Source: Chloroflexota bacterium (lineage in GTDB: Bacteria > Chloroflexota > Anaerolineae > UBA4142). Taken from it: a stretch of DNA of 64,000 nucleotides. The DNA lies in the NCBI GenBank assembly GCA_023381515.1, contig JAMCQI010000103.1:1-64000 (forward strand), given 5' to 3'. Shown piece by piece: positions 51,828-61,343 of the stretch; positions within the stretch are counted from its first letter, which is position 1, and each line of letters opens with the position of its first letter. A program made the translations under genes and the position numbers. The notes beneath the pieces are model-generated. The model searched no databases. It was not told the origin of the DNA and worked only from the letters and a program-made list of their open reading frames with translations.

Positions 51828-53060
51828 CTATTCGTAACGCAATGCGTCAATCGGGTGCAGACTGGCCGCCCGATTCGCAGGATAGCTTCCAAAGAACAAT
51901 CCCACGCCGACGGAGAACAACACGGCGAGAATCACCGAGCCGGGAGCAACGACCGTGTTCAACGTGGAGCTCCCCATCTGAATACCAGAGATAAGACGCG
52001 CTACGAGAGCGCCAAAAAGAATTCCAATCAACCCGCCGGACAAACTCAGAATCGTCGCTTCGGTCAAGAATTGGGCGAGGATATCGCGCTTGCGCGCGCC
52101 CACGGCCTTGCGGATGCCGATCTCGCGGGTGCGCTCGGTGACGGAGACGAGCATGATGTTCATGATGCCGATCCCGCCTACGATGAGCGAGATAGCCGCG
52201 ACCCCGCCCAGGAAGATGGTCAGAACGCCCGTCACTTGGTTCGCGGTATTAAGGATATCCTGCTGGCTCTGGATGGTAAAGTCGTCCTGAGCGACATGAT
52301 GGCGCTGGTCCAACACCTGGCTGATGTTCTGGATGACGTCGTTCTGGACGCTCGGGTCGGTGATCTTGACGTTCAAGACGGACACGCTATTGCCGCCGCG
52401 GAACTCGCCGCCGCGGCTCAGGCGACTGATCGCCGTCGTGATCGGGACGTAGATTTGCGTGTCGGCATTGAGAAAACCGGTGCCGCCTTTAGCCGCCATC
52501 ACTCCGACGACCCGAAAGGCCTGCCCATTGATACGGACCGACTGCCCGACCGGTTCCGCGCCGTTGAACAGGTTCTGGGCGATCTGAGCGCCCAAGACCA
52601 CGTCCGCAGAGCGCTCGGTCACATTTGCAGAGGTGATGAAATTGCCGTCTGCTACAGTCGCGTTGAGCGCGTCGGGATAGTCCGGCGTGACCCCGATGAC
52701 CCGCCCCACGGCGTTGTTGCCCAGATATGCGAGCTGCGCAAAGCTATCCACCTCGGGTGCGACGGCGACAATGCCGGGGATGCCGACGAGAGACTGGCCA
52801 TCTTCCATGGTAAGGGTGGAAGCTGAACCTTCGGCCGCGCGCACGCCGCCCTGCTGAGTCGCCCCGGGCCGGACGAAGAGCAGGTTGGTCCCGATGCTAT
52901 CGATCTGCGCCGTAATCGCGGCCTGAGCGCCTTCTCCGATGGAGAGCATCGCGATCACCGACATGACGCCGATGATGATGCCAAGCATCGTCAGACCGGA
53001 GCGCAACTTGTTTGCGCCAAGGCTGCTTAGCGCAATCCGCATGCTTTCGATGATATTCAT
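51828..53060 (-). CDS. MacB-like ABC transporter permease (module 1)
   Basis: The 410-aa membrane protein has four helices: one N-terminal and three C-terminal. Between them lies a large extracytoplasmic MacB_PCD domain with EGAQAAITAQIDSIGTNLLF. The C-terminal FtsX-like part reads IVGGIGIMNIMLVSVTERTREIGIRKAVGARKRDI. It lacks a fused ATPase, and no ATPase gene lies in this module, so it may use the product of 58749. MacB-type pumps are mechanotransmitters that export peptides, lipids or siderophores. It is about nine-tenths the length of and highly similar to the permease at 59509. Confidence 0.9.
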   Translation of the reverse strand: MNIIESMRIALSSLGANKLRSGLTMLGIIIGVMSVIAMLSIGEGAQAAITAQIDSIGTNLLFVRPGATQQGGVRAAEGSASTLTMEDGQSLVGIPGIVAVAPEVDSFAQLAYLGNNAVGRVIGVTPDYPDALNATVADGNFITSANVTERSADVVLGAQIAQNLFNGAEPVGQSVRINGQAFRVVGVMAAKGGTGFLNADTQIYVPITTAISRLSRGGEFRGGNSVSVLNVKITDPSVQNDVIQNISQVLDQRHHVAQDDFTIQSQQDILNTANQVTGVLTIFLGGVAAISLIVGGIGIMNIMLVSVTERTREIGIRKAVGARKRDILAQFLTEATILSLSGGLIGILFGALVARLISGIQMGSSTLNTVVAPGSVILAVLFSVGVGLFFGSYPANRAASLHPIDALRYE

Positions 53061-53071
53061 AAGCCTATTAT

Positions 53072-54487
53072 CTATCCTCCCCGGCCAAAGATAAACCCGG
53101 GTCCGCCGAACCCACGCCCGGAGCTCGTCTGGGTCTGGGTCTGATTAAGGACGACGACATCCCCTTGATTCAATCCACTCGTAATCTGTATGCTCTGATC
53201 GTTCGTCAAGCCCGTGGTCACGGGAACTTGGATCGTCTGTCCCTTGTAGAGGACGGTTACCATTTTCTGGTTGCCTTGCGTGCGGACTGCGCGCGCGGGG
53301 ACGATCAAGGCATTGTTTCGTTGATCGACGACGACACTAAGATTCGCCGTCATTCCCGGCTCGATCGAACCATCCGAAGTCGTAATCCCCACGATGACCG
53401 GATAGTTGACCACGCCTTGGGTGATGGTGCCCACAGGATCGATCTTGACCACCTTTGCAGTGTAGGTCTTGCCGGGCAGTGCATCCATCGTCATCTGGGC
53501 TGTCTCTCCCACCTTGATCTTGGGCAAGTCCACTTCGGCAATCGTAACCTGAACCTCCAAGTTCGAGAGATTGGCGACGCTGACTGCCGGGCTACCACTG
53601 CTCCCACCCGACGAATCGCCGACCGCAACGTTCACGGCCGACACGACGCCGTCGAACGGGGAGACAATCTTGGCTTTAGCCAGATTGGACTCGGCCTGAC
53701 TGACGGCCACCTTAGCATTGTCGAGAGTAGCTTGTGCAACGCGCAGAGAAGTGTTCACGTTGCTCTGCGCCTGTTCGACCGCGACTTGCGCGCTGTCCAG
53801 TTGGGCTTGGGCAGCCTCGAGTGCCGTGTGGTTAATGCCCGCGGCCGTGATATTATAGTTCGCGAGGGCCGATTGGTAATCATCCGACGCTTGCTGCAGC
53901 GCGACCGATTGCTGCGTCATCCCGATCGAAGGATTGCTCGCGCCGCCAATCTTGTCGTACGCGGCTTGTGCCTGCTGCAGCGCGGATGCCGACTTGTCGA
54001 GGGTGGCCTTGGCGGCAATCAGTTGCTGGCTGTTCGTCGAATCTTTGGCTTTGGCCGAATCGTAGTTCGCCTGCGCGTTCGCGAGGTTCGCCTGGGCCGT
54101 CTTGACCGCGAGCTGCAGGTTCGATTGGGTTTGATCGTAGTTAGCTTGCGCGCTCGCCAGGCTCGCTTGCGCCGCTTGGAGCGCCAGCTGCAGGTCACTC
54201 GTATCCAGCGACGTCAGCACTTGGCCTTGCTTCACCTGGTCGCCGACCTGGACATTGACCTGGGCCACGCGTCCTGACGTTTGAAAGCTCAACGCGGCTG
54301 ATTCCGGCGCTGACACATTGCCCGCCGCATCCACCGTCGCGACCAGAGTACCGCGCTGGACTGTGGCGGTCTGGAGGTGGTTATTTGCCGCCGCGGCGCT
54401 CGCGCTCAGCGTCTGCCAGCCGAATAAGGCGGCGATGGCGAGAACGATTACCACAGCGCCGCCTATTAGCATGCCACTTCTTTTCAT
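53072..54487 (-). CDS. MacA-like membrane fusion protein (module 1)
   Basis: I start at ATG 54487, eight bases past AGGAG. The 471-aa product has one N-terminal anchor, lipoyl half-motifs (GRVAQVNVQVGDQVKQGQVL, and AKIVSPFDGVVSAVNVAVGD), and a very long helical hairpin between them with Ala/Gln-rich heptads. Barrel domains follow. A Gly/Phe tail ends the protein. In didermic bacteria it would bridge to an outer-membrane duct. Here it probably forms the outer adaptor of the pump. It is the first gene of module 1. Confidence 0.9.
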   Translation of the reverse strand: MKRSGMLIGGAVVIVLAIAALFGWQTLSASAAAANNHLQTATVQRGTLVATVDAAGNVSAPESAALSFQTSGRVAQVNVQVGDQVKQGQVLTSLDTSDLQLALQAAQASLASAQANYDQTQSNLQLAVKTAQANLANAQANYDSAKAKDSTNSQQLIAAKATLDKSASALQQAQAAYDKIGGASNPSIGMTQQSVALQQASDDYQSALANYNITAAGINHTALEAAQAQLDSAQVAVEQAQSNVNTSLRVAQATLDNAKVAVSQAESNLAKAKIVSPFDGVVSAVNVAVGDSSGGSSGSPAVSVANLSNLEVQVTIAEVDLPKIKVGETAQMTMDALPGKTYTAKVVKIDPVGTITQGVVNYPVIVGITTSDGSIEPGMTANLSVVVDQRNNALIVPARAVRTQGNQKMVTVLYKGQTIQVPVTTGLTNDQSIQITSGLNQGDVVVLNQTQTQTSSGRGFGGPGFIFGRGG

Positions 54488-54496
54488 CAATTCCAC

Positions 54497-54774
54497 TCCT
54501 ACCTTATGATTCCTGACGCGATTGCCCGTTCCACAAAAAAGCCGGTGCCCATCGTGAACAGCACCAGCATTGGCATCTTCACCAGGTGTGTAGACCCTAT
54601 CTCGAGTCCACAGACAACATGTGCGATTCTATCCTATTTAGATTAAAGAAAGCTGAAAAAGGCCTTAGGAGTTACTGATAGTTTCGCGTGGCAACGCATG
54701 CAAGTATTAGAGTTTCCTAAAGATGGCAAGGGGCGAAGGCGGATGCGCCTTCGCCCCCTCCCATATGCAATTCT
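54497..54774. other. Intergenic region with hairpin
   Basis: No gene is seen. GGGGCGAAGGCG and CGCCTTCGCCCC form a 12-bp stem near 54731-54758, just past the stop of the next minus-strand gene, and probably terminate it. Confidence 0.6.
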
Positions 54775-55716
54775 CTATTTAATGGTCAACGTAACGTCGG
54801 CGGGAGCGGTGTTGCCGTTAATGACCCGGACATAGTAGGTGCCGGGCGCTCCAAATGCTCCGCTCCAGGTCAGATCGGGGGCTTGGCATTGCCCTTGAGC
54901 CGACGGTTCTCCCGTCGTGCAGTCCACAGTCGCCGCCGTGCCTTGTCCAGTGGGCGTGTTGTTCCACCAACCGCCATTCAGGCTGTCGGGTGACCAGACC
55001 TGGAAACTCACTCCACTGTTCGTCCCGTTCACGAAGGTGATCGTCTGCACCGGCCGGGTGCCATCTTCATTCAAGTTGTAGCTGAAGCTGTACCACACCG
55101 CCGAACCTGCCGGAATGCTGTGCGAGGCATTGTCGATCACCGTCGCCTTCGCCGGATCATCCAGATTTATGGTTGCAGCTGAGGCCGCGGGAGCTGCGGC
55201 TGGGGCGCTCGGCGCCGAGGCGAGCTGCGTGCCCAGGCTCACCCCGCTCCCCTGGATCAGCAGTTGGTAGTTCATTGCATTGTTCATGCTATTCGTGATC
55301 AGCACATAGTAGGGGTTGCTCTCGCCAAATGCTCCGCTCCAGGTCAGATCGGGGGCTTGGCATTGCCCTTGAGCCGACGGTTCTCCCGTCGTGCAATCCA
55401 CCGTCGCCGCGGTCCCTTGCCCGACAGGCTTGTTGTCCGCCATGTCATTCACGGTGTCCGGCGTCCAGACCTGAAAGCCCAGCCCGCTATTCGTCCCGTT
55501 GACGAGCGTGATGGTCGTCACCGGGCGGATGTTGTTGAGAGTGTCGACCGCATAGTCAAAGCGGAAGAGCTGGCTCGTATTCGGCCCGATGCTGTGCGAT
55601 TGGTTATCCAGGTAGGCCACACTTGTTGGTCCTTGAGCGGCGGCGGTCAGAGCGCCGAGGCTGAGCAGGGCAGCGAGGGCGAGTAGCACGGCGCTGGAAA
55701 GTTTGAGGGTCTTCAT
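54775..55716 (-). CDS. Secreted protein with two PPC-like repeats
   Basis: The start is MKTLKLSSAVLLALAAL at 55716 after GAAAGGAG, giving 313 aa. A signal peptide ends near AAAQG. Two copies of an about 125-residue beta domain follow, each with GTAATVDCTTGEPSAQGQC and APDLTWSGAFG, joined by an Ala/Pro linker. The Cys pair in each may form a disulfide. The pattern resembles bacterial pre-peptidase C-terminal domains, but this is uncertain. A 71-bp identical DNA tract in both copies shows recent internal duplication or conversion. It lies between the two export modules, so it may be their cargo. Confidence 0.72.
   Translation of the reverse strand: MKTLKLSSAVLLALAALLSLGALTAAAQGPTSVAYLDNQSHSIGPNTSQLFRFDYAVDTLNNIRPVTTITLVNGTNSGLGFQVWTPDTVNDMADNKPVGQGTAATVDCTTGEPSAQGQCQAPDLTWSGAFGESNPYYVLITNSMNNAMNYQLLIQGSGVSLGTQLASAPSAPAAAPAASAATINLDDPAKATVIDNASHSIPAGSAVWYSFSYNLNEDGTRPVQTITFVNGTNSGVSFQVWSPDSLNGGWWNNTPTGQGTAATVDCTTGEPSAQGQCQAPDLTWSGAFGAPGTYYVRVINGNTAPADVTLTIK
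54851..55395. repeat. Pair of identical 71-bp tracts inside one gene
   Basis: Positions 54851-54921 and 55325-55395 are identical over 71 bp. They encode the same segment of the two repeat domains. Third-codon positions match too, so the copies are recent or kept alike by conversion. Confidence 0.92.
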
Positions 55717-55750
55717 GACTTTGCTCCTTTCGAGAACGCTGAGTTTGCTT

Positions 55751-55773
55751 GCCGACGAAATTGCTTCGTCGGC
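55751..55773. repeat. Leader hairpin of the repeat-protein gene
   Basis: GCCGACGA and TCGTCGGC pair with a seven-base loop within the 5' leader of the minus-strand gene. A second inverted repeat (CTGAG/CTCAG) lies near 55815-55840. Confidence 0.5.
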
Positions 55774-55983
55774 CCCTAGTAAGCACGAGCCAATTGGCTG
55801 CAAGTTTCAAAGGCTGAGAAAAGCCTCAGCTTATTCTCAGTTTTGTCTCCGTGTGACAGGGCGATGTAGACAGAATAGTAGGACACGTTCTGTCAAAAAG
55901 TAGGGATTGACCCTATCGACTCGCGTGCCCGTTGGTGTTACATTTCAGAGTGATAACAGATCAGATGTGTTTGCGGCGAGGTC

Positions 55984-56031
55984 AAGATGGCCTTTATCAA
56001 TGGCATTCATGCCATCGCTAAAGGCCATCTT
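55984..56031 (+). terminator. Terminator-like hairpin upstream of HtrA gene
   Basis: AAGATGGCCTTTA at 55984-55996 pairs with TAAAGGCCATCTT at 56019-56031, with an inner ATGGC/GCCAT stem, followed by TCTTTT. It lies about 100 bp before the HtrA start on the same strand with no gene before it. It may be a leader attenuator or terminate antisense-side transcription. Confidence 0.6.
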
Positions 56032-56127
56032 TCTTTTCAATAGAGGAACAAGTTTGCCAGAACTGCCATACAGCGGTTGGCGCCATAGAAAAGTCAAGAT
56101 CGCCAGGCAATTTCGAGGGAGGACCTG

Positions 56128-57267
56128 ATGAACAAGTTATTGCCAACGTCAATACTGATCCTCTTCGTGTTGCTACTGATCCTCTTCGGACAGGGTTATC
56201 GACTTGTCGCTCTCACTCAGGCCGATGCTAACCTGCCTGATCCTACCGGTCCGCTGGTCCAGCAGATGAATACTGTAAACGTGCCCGTGGACTTTGTCAC
56301 CGACTTTAGCATGGCGGTCCGCGAGGTCGCTCAGGCCGTCCGCCCGGCGGTCGTGCAGATCACGAACGAACAGGTCCAGGCAGACCAATTCAACCAAGCT
56401 TTCGCGGTGCCCTCTGGCGTAGGATCCGGCGTCATCTACGATACCCAAGGGCATATCTTGACCAATAACCACGTCGTGGAAGGAGCACAGCAATTGCTTG
56501 TTTCGCTGCCGGACGGACGGTCCTTTAAGGCGAACCCGATCGGACGCGATCCGCAAACCGACATCGCCGTCGTGCAAATCGATGGGAGCGATCTGCCACT
56601 GGCGCAGCTCGGCGATTCGAGCATGCTTCAAGTTGGCGACTGGGTTGTGGCGATTGGAAACGCACTTGCATTACAGGGAGGACCGACGGTCACCGCCGGC
56701 GTTGTCAGCGCCCTGGGGCGCTCCGTGCAAGAGCCATCGGACACCAACGCTGAGGGTCCATACCTGTTCGATCTTATTCAGACCAGCGCGCCAATCAATC
56801 CGGGCAACTCGGGCGGCCCCCTCGTCAACCTGGCAGGGCAAATTGTAGGAATCAGCACGATGGTTGCGGGGCAGGCCGAGCCGGGCGTTCAAGCGCAGGG
56901 GATCGGGTTTGCCATTTCCATCAATTCGGCGAAACAAATCGCCGATCAGCTTGTGTCGGCCGGCAAAGTCGTCCATGCCTCGTTGCCCATGAGCTACGTC
57001 CCACTGAACCCCTCGATTTCGGCACAATTGGGCATCCAGCAAACGGATGGAGTTGTGGTGATCCACATCCCCTCCAGTTCGCCTGCCGCTCAGGCCGGGC
57101 TCAAGCGCGGCGATGTGATCACCGAGGTTGACGGCCAGACTCTGGAAGGTGACTCGGCGTTGGCTCTGGTGATTAGCAAGCACAAGCCGGGCGACAGCCT
57201 GAAGCTGACCGTGTTGCGTGGAGGCCGGACCGTGAGCATGGAGGTAACGCTCGCTCAGGCAGATTGA
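56128..57267 (+). CDS. HtrA/DegP-type serine protease with PDZ domain
   Basis: The 379-aa product starts after GGGAGGACCT. One N-terminal signal anchor (LPTSILILFVLLLILFGQ) places it outside the membrane. The catalytic triad is His115 (LTNNHVVEG), Asp145 (TDIAVVQ) and Ser228 (NPGNSGGPL). One PDZ domain covers about residues 285-375 (GVVVIHIPSSSPAAQAGLKRGDVI). It degrades or holds misfolded envelope proteins. The fusion-protein gene follows after 76 bp, so it may be transcribed with export module 2. Confidence 0.9.
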   Translation: MNKLLPTSILILFVLLLILFGQGYRLVALTQADANLPDPTGPLVQQMNTVNVPVDFVTDFSMAVREVAQAVRPAVVQITNEQVQADQFNQAFAVPSGVGSGVIYDTQGHILTNNHVVEGAQQLLVSLPDGRSFKANPIGRDPQTDIAVVQIDGSDLPLAQLGDSSMLQVGDWVVAIGNALALQGGPTVTAGVVSALGRSVQEPSDTNAEGPYLFDLIQTSAPINPGNSGGPLVNLAGQIVGISTMVAGQAEPGVQAQGIGFAISINSAKQIADQLVSAGKVVHASLPMSYVPLNPSISAQLGIQQTDGVVVIHIPSSSPAAQAGLKRGDVITEVDGQTLEGDSALALVISKHKPGDSLKLTVLRGGRTVSMEVTLAQAD

Positions 57268-57343
57268 GGCGCGGCGGTACGTCTATCGAACAGTACCTAC
57301 TTTGCACTATGACCCTTTTGCCCCTTTTGAACCAGGAGGAATC

Positions 57344-58747
57344 ATGAAACGGAATGTTCTGATCATTGCCGTCGTCGTAATCGTGGTCCTGGTCGTCGCC
57401 GCAGCGCTAGGCTTGCAGCAAATCAATGCGCAGGCCGCGACGCGGGCACAGCTTCAGACGACGACCATTCAGCGCGGAACGATTGTCGCAACCGTTGCGG
57501 CCGCGGGGAACGTCTCCTCACCGCAGCAAGCAGACGTGTCCTTTCAAACGTCCGGGCGGGTGGCCAAAGTCAATGTCAAGATCGGCGACCAGGTCAAGGC
57601 CGGGCAGGTGTTGATGGCGTTGGACACGAGCGACCTGCAGCTGGCGCTCCAAGCCGCGCAGGCGAGCTTGGCAAGCTCACAGGCCAACTACGATCAAACC
57701 CAATCGAACCTGCAGCTCGCGGTCAAGACCGCGCAGGCGAATCTGGCGAGCGCTCAAGCGAGCTATGATTCTGCCAAACAAAAGGACGGGCAGAACCCCA
57801 ATCAGCTCATCGTAGCCAAGGCAACCCTGAACCAAGCCGCGGTCGCGCTTCAAACTGCGCAGGGAAACTATAACGCCATTGCCTGGCGCGGAGATGTGGG
57901 TATGACGTCGCAGGCGGCGGCCCTCCAGACCGCCACGGACAACTACAATTCTGCCCTGGCGACTTTTCAAATCACGGCGGCGGGAATTAACGACTCCTCC
58001 TCGCAGACGGCAAAAGCGGCCCTCGACAATGCACAAGTCGCCCTGGACCAAGCCCAGGGCAACCTGGATACTTCTCTACGCGTCGCCCAAGCCTCTCTCG
58101 ACAACGCCAAGGTGGCCGTCAGCCAGGCTCAATCCAGTTTGGCCAAAGCGCAGATCGTTGCGCCCTTCGACGGGAGCATAGCGGCGGTGAATTACGACGT
58201 CGGAGATACTGCGGGGTCGTCCAGCGCGGTCACCGTCACGAATCTCTCCAACCTGCAAGTGCAGGTCTCCGTCGACGAAGTAGACACTGCAAACCTGAAG
58301 GTGGGCGATACCGCCCAACTGACGCTTGACGCCCTTCCGGGCCCCACATATACGGCAACCGTTCTCGCGATTGGACCGGTGGGAACCATTACGCAAGGCG
58401 TCGTCAACTACCCGGTGACCGTGGCCGTCGGCGGCTCGAACCCCGAAATCAAGCCGGGCATGACGGCGGAATTGACCATTGCCGTGGACGAGCGCCAGAA
58501 TGTGCTCATGGTCCCGCTGCGCGCGGTGCGCACGCAGGGCACTCAAAAGCTCGTGACCGTGCTCTACAAAGGCCTGCAAATCCAGACCCCCGTCACCCTC
58601 GGACTGGAAAGCGACACCAATGCGGAGGTCACGAGCGGCCTACAGCAAGGAGACACCGTCGTCATGAACCCGACGCAGACCACCACGAGTTCTCGCGGCT
58701 TTGGCGGCGGAGGTATTCCGTTCGTCGGCGGTTTTGGAGGTCGCTAA
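57344..58747 (+). CDS. MacA-like membrane fusion protein (module 2)
   Basis: The ATG at 57344 has AGGAGGA upstream. The 467-aa product has an N-terminal anchor ([19 protein letters not shown]), lipoyl halves ([40 protein letters not shown]), and a long Ala/Gln-rich helical hairpin. The C-terminal barrels end in a Gly/Phe tail. It is a close paralogue of 53072-54487, with near-identical text around the hairpin ([17 protein letters not shown]). The ATPase gene follows after one base. Confidence 0.9.
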   Translation: MKRNVLIIAVVVIVVLVVAAALGLQQINAQAATRAQLQTTTIQRGTIVATVAAAGNVSSPQQADVSFQTSGRVAKVNVKIGDQVKAGQVLMALDTSDLQLALQAAQASLASSQANYDQTQSNLQLAVKTAQANLASAQASYDSAKQKDGQNPNQLIVAKATLNQAAVALQTAQGNYNAIAWRGDVGMTSQAAALQTATDNYNSALATFQITAAGINDSSSQTAKAALDNAQVALDQAQGNLDTSLRVAQASLDNAKVAVSQAQSSLAKAQIVAPFDGSIAAVNYDVGDTAGSSSAVTVTNLSNLQVQVSVDEVDTANLKVGDTAQLTLDALPGPTYTATVLAIGPVGTITQGVVNYPVTVAVGGSNPEIKPGMTAELTIAVDERQNVLMVPLRAVRTQGTQKLVTVLYKGLQIQTPVTLGLESDTNAEVTSGLQQGDTVVMNPTQTTTSSRGFGGGGIPFVGGFGGR

Positions 58748-58748
58748 C

Positions 58749-59417
58749 ATGGCGCCGGTTATTCAGATCGACAATGTCACCAAGGTTTACAAAATGGGGG
58801 ACATCGAGGTGGCCGCGCTGCGCGGCGTCTCGCTCTGGGTCGACAAGGGCGAGATGGTCGCGGTGATCGGGCCGTCCGGCTCCGGCAAGTCCACTCTCAT
58901 GAATATCATCGGGTGCCTTGACACGCCGACGACTGGCAATTACGTCCTGGACGACGTGCTCGTCTCTAGCTTAAACGACGACCAGCTCGCGGACATTCGG
59001 AACAAAAAGATTGGATTTGTTTTTCAGACCTTTAACTTGCTCCCCCGTACGCCCGCCGTCGACCAGGTCGAACTGCCGATGGTCTACGCCGGGGCTCCCG
59101 ACCGGCATGCCCGCGCTTTGGCGGCCCTGGAATCGGTGGGGCTGAAAGATCGCGTCCACCATCGTCCGAACGAACTCTCCGGCGGCCAACAGCAGCGGGT
59201 GGCGATTGCGCGGGCCCTCGTGAACCATCCGAGCATCATCCTCGCCGATGAGCCGACGGGGAACCTCGACAGCAAGTCCGGCGCCGAGATCTTGAATATT
59301 TTCAAGTCGCTCAACCGCGATCAGGCTCTGACGATCGTCCTCGTCACTCACGACCCGACCATCGCGGCGCAGGCTCAGCGCGTTATCCATGTGCGAGATG
59401 GACAAGTGGTCAGTTAG
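58749..59417 (+). CDS. MacB-type ABC ATPase (LolD-like)
   Basis: The 222-aa ATPase has Walker [13 protein letters not shown], signature [15 protein letters not shown], Walker [13 protein letters not shown] and [20 protein letters not shown]. It begins one base after the fusion-protein stop; an upstream frame adds 16 residues that are shadow sequence. It is the only ATPase in the two export modules, so it probably powers 59509 and perhaps also 51828. Confidence 0.92.
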   Translation: MAPVIQIDNVTKVYKMGDIEVAALRGVSLWVDKGEMVAVIGPSGSGKSTLMNIIGCLDTPTTGNYVLDDVLVSSLNDDQLADIRNKKIGFVFQTFNLLPRTPAVDQVELPMVYAGAPDRHARALAALESVGLKDRVHHRPNELSGGQQQRVAIARALVNHPSIILADEPTGNLDSKSGAEILNIFKSLNRDQALTIVLVTHDPTIAAQAQRVIHVRDGQVVS

Positions 59418-59508
59418 TTTGATGGTCGGATGATAGAGTCGTGGACCAATCGGCCAACACTCTAACCATGCAATTAGCTAGCGATCAAACTGGTAGACGG
59501 AGTCACAC

Positions 59509-60741
59509 ATGAATATCAAGGAAAGCGTGCGCATTGCGCTGGGGAGCATCGGAGCAAACAAGATGCGCTCCGGTCTCACCATGCTCGGGATCATCATCGG
59601 GGTCATGGCGGTGATCGCCATGCTCTCGATTGGACGCGGGGCACAGGCCGCGATCACGAACCAGATCAATAGTATCGGGACAAACCTGCTCTACGTCCGC
59701 CCAGGGGCGACTCAGCAAGGAGGGGTAAGGACCGCAGAGGGCTCGGCGGCGACGCTCACCATGGAGGACGGGCAGGCGCTCGACGGTCTGCCGGGCATTG
59801 TCGCGGTGGCGCCAGAGGTCGACAGCTTTGCGCAAGTGGTATATCTGGGTAACAACGACAATGGGCGGGTGATCGGCTGCACGCCTACATACCAAGATGC
59901 TATGAATGTGAGCCTGGCGGATGGCAACTTTGTCACAGACGCTAACGTGACTGCCCGATCGGCCGTCGTCGTCCTCGGGTCTCAGATCGCCTCTGACCTC
60001 TTCAGCGGCGCCGAGCCGGTGGGCCAGATGGTCCGAGTTAATAACCAGCCCTTTCGCGTGGTCGGCGTCATGGCCTCCAAGGGCGGCACCGGGTTCATGA
60101 ACGTGGATACGCAGATCTACGTGCCACTCACGACTGCCCTCAGCCGGCTGAGCCGGGGCGGCCAGTTCCGCGGAGGGGACACCGTCTCCGTCCTGAATAT
60201 CAAGATCACTGACCCGAGCGTCCAGAACAGCGTCATCCAGAACGTCAGCCAGGTGTTGGACCAGCGCCATCATGTCGCTCAGGACGACTTTACCATCCAG
60301 AGCCAGCAGGATATCCTTAATACCGCCAACCAGGTGACGGGTGTTCTGACCATCTTCCTGGGCGGGGTCGCGGCCGTCTCGCTCATCGTAGGCGGGATCG
60401 GCATCATGAACATCATGCTCGTCTCCGTCACCGAGCGCACCCGCGAGATCGGCATCCGTAAGGCGATCGGCGCACACAAGCGCGATATCCTCGCCCAATT
60501 CTTGACCGAAGCGACGATTCTGAGCATTTCGGGAGGCCTAATCGGAATTCTCATGGGCGCCATTGTGGCGCGCGTGATCTCCGGTGTCCAATTGGGGACG
60601 ACGACGTTGACTACGGTAGTCGATCCAGACGCCGTCCTGCTTGCGGTTCTGTTCTCCGTGGCGGTGGGTCTCTTCTTTGGGGGCTATCCTGCGAATCGCG
60701 CGGCCAGCCTCCACCCGATCGATGCGCTGCGATACGAATAG
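59509..60741 (+). CDS. MacB-like ABC transporter permease (module 2)
   Basis: The 410-aa protein has the same length and domain order as 51828-53060: N-terminal helix, MacB_PCD extracytoplasmic domain, then three helices with the FtsX-type motif. The two proteins agree over most positions, and at DNA level an 82-bp tract (60377-60458) is identical to module 1. The ATPase gene lies 91 bp upstream. Confidence 0.92.
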   Translation: MNIKESVRIALGSIGANKMRSGLTMLGIIIGVMAVIAMLSIGRGAQAAITNQINSIGTNLLYVRPGATQQGGVRTAEGSAATLTMEDGQALDGLPGIVAVAPEVDSFAQVVYLGNNDNGRVIGCTPTYQDAMNVSLADGNFVTDANVTARSAVVVLGSQIASDLFSGAEPVGQMVRVNNQPFRVVGVMASKGGTGFMNVDTQIYVPLTTALSRLSRGGQFRGGDTVSVLNIKITDPSVQNSVIQNVSQVLDQRHHVAQDDFTIQSQQDILNTANQVTGVLTIFLGGVAAVSLIVGGIGIMNIMLVSVTERTREIGIRKAIGAHKRDILAQFLTEATILSISGGLIGILMGAIVARVISGVQLGTTTLTTVVDPDAVLLAVLFSVAVGLFFGGYPANRAASLHPIDALRYE

Positions 60742-60909
60742 GACGCAAATGGTTCTCATTCGACTCTCGTGCTCACGAACATCGCCAACTCGTTTCCGGT
60801 TCGGTACAACTTTACGAATGAGAAGGTGATTGCCTAGAAATGGATTTCTGACCCAAGATCGCAGATGCCGAATCGGCAGTCTTTTATAGAGTGCTGTAAC
60901 GGAGGTCCC

Positions 60910-61335
60910 ATGAAAACTGTCATTGTCGTAGCCGTGGTGATTGTTCTCCTCGTCGTAGTTGGCTTTGGAGCATATTCCGTCGGTGAGTCCAGTGGCTTCA
61001 CCCAGGCTCAGAACATTCGTTCGGAATTTTTTCAATCGCATTCGGCGGCAGGCGGGCAAAGCGGTTCGGCTACACCGGGGGCAGGCACGCGTAGCCAGGC
61101 CGCGCGGCCCGCTGCCTCCGGCACGATCAAGAGCATTCAAGGGAACACAGTCCAGTTGACCCAGCAAGATGGTAGCTTACTCACGGTGAACTTGAGCGGG
61201 CAAACGATCGTCGAAAGGGTCGTGAAGGGCGCGTCGAGCGACCTGCAGGCGGGGCAGCGCATTTCCGTCCAAGGCACAGAGGCGAACGGACAAATGACCG
61301 CGCAAGTGATTCAAATTGCCGCGAGCACCCAGTAG
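60910..61335 (+). CDS. DUF5666-like membrane-anchored small protein (copy 2)
   Basis: The ATG at 60910 follows GGAGGTCCC. The 141-aa product has one N-terminal helix (VIVVAVVIVLLVVVGFGAYSVG), a Ser/Gly-rich linker and a small beta domain (SGTIKSIQGNTVQLTQQDGS, then QAGQRISVQGTE). It is a paralogue of 51316-51759, sharing the QNIR/QNTR segment after the anchor and the QQDGS core. It closes export module 2. Confidence 0.78.
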   Translation: MKTVIVVAVVIVLLVVVGFGAYSVGESSGFTQAQNIRSEFFQSHSAAGGQSGSATPGAGTRSQAARPAASGTIKSIQGNTVQLTQQDGSLLTVNLSGQTIVERVVKGASSDLQAGQRISVQGTEANGQMTAQVIQIAASTQ

Positions 61336-61343
61336 CTTGGACC

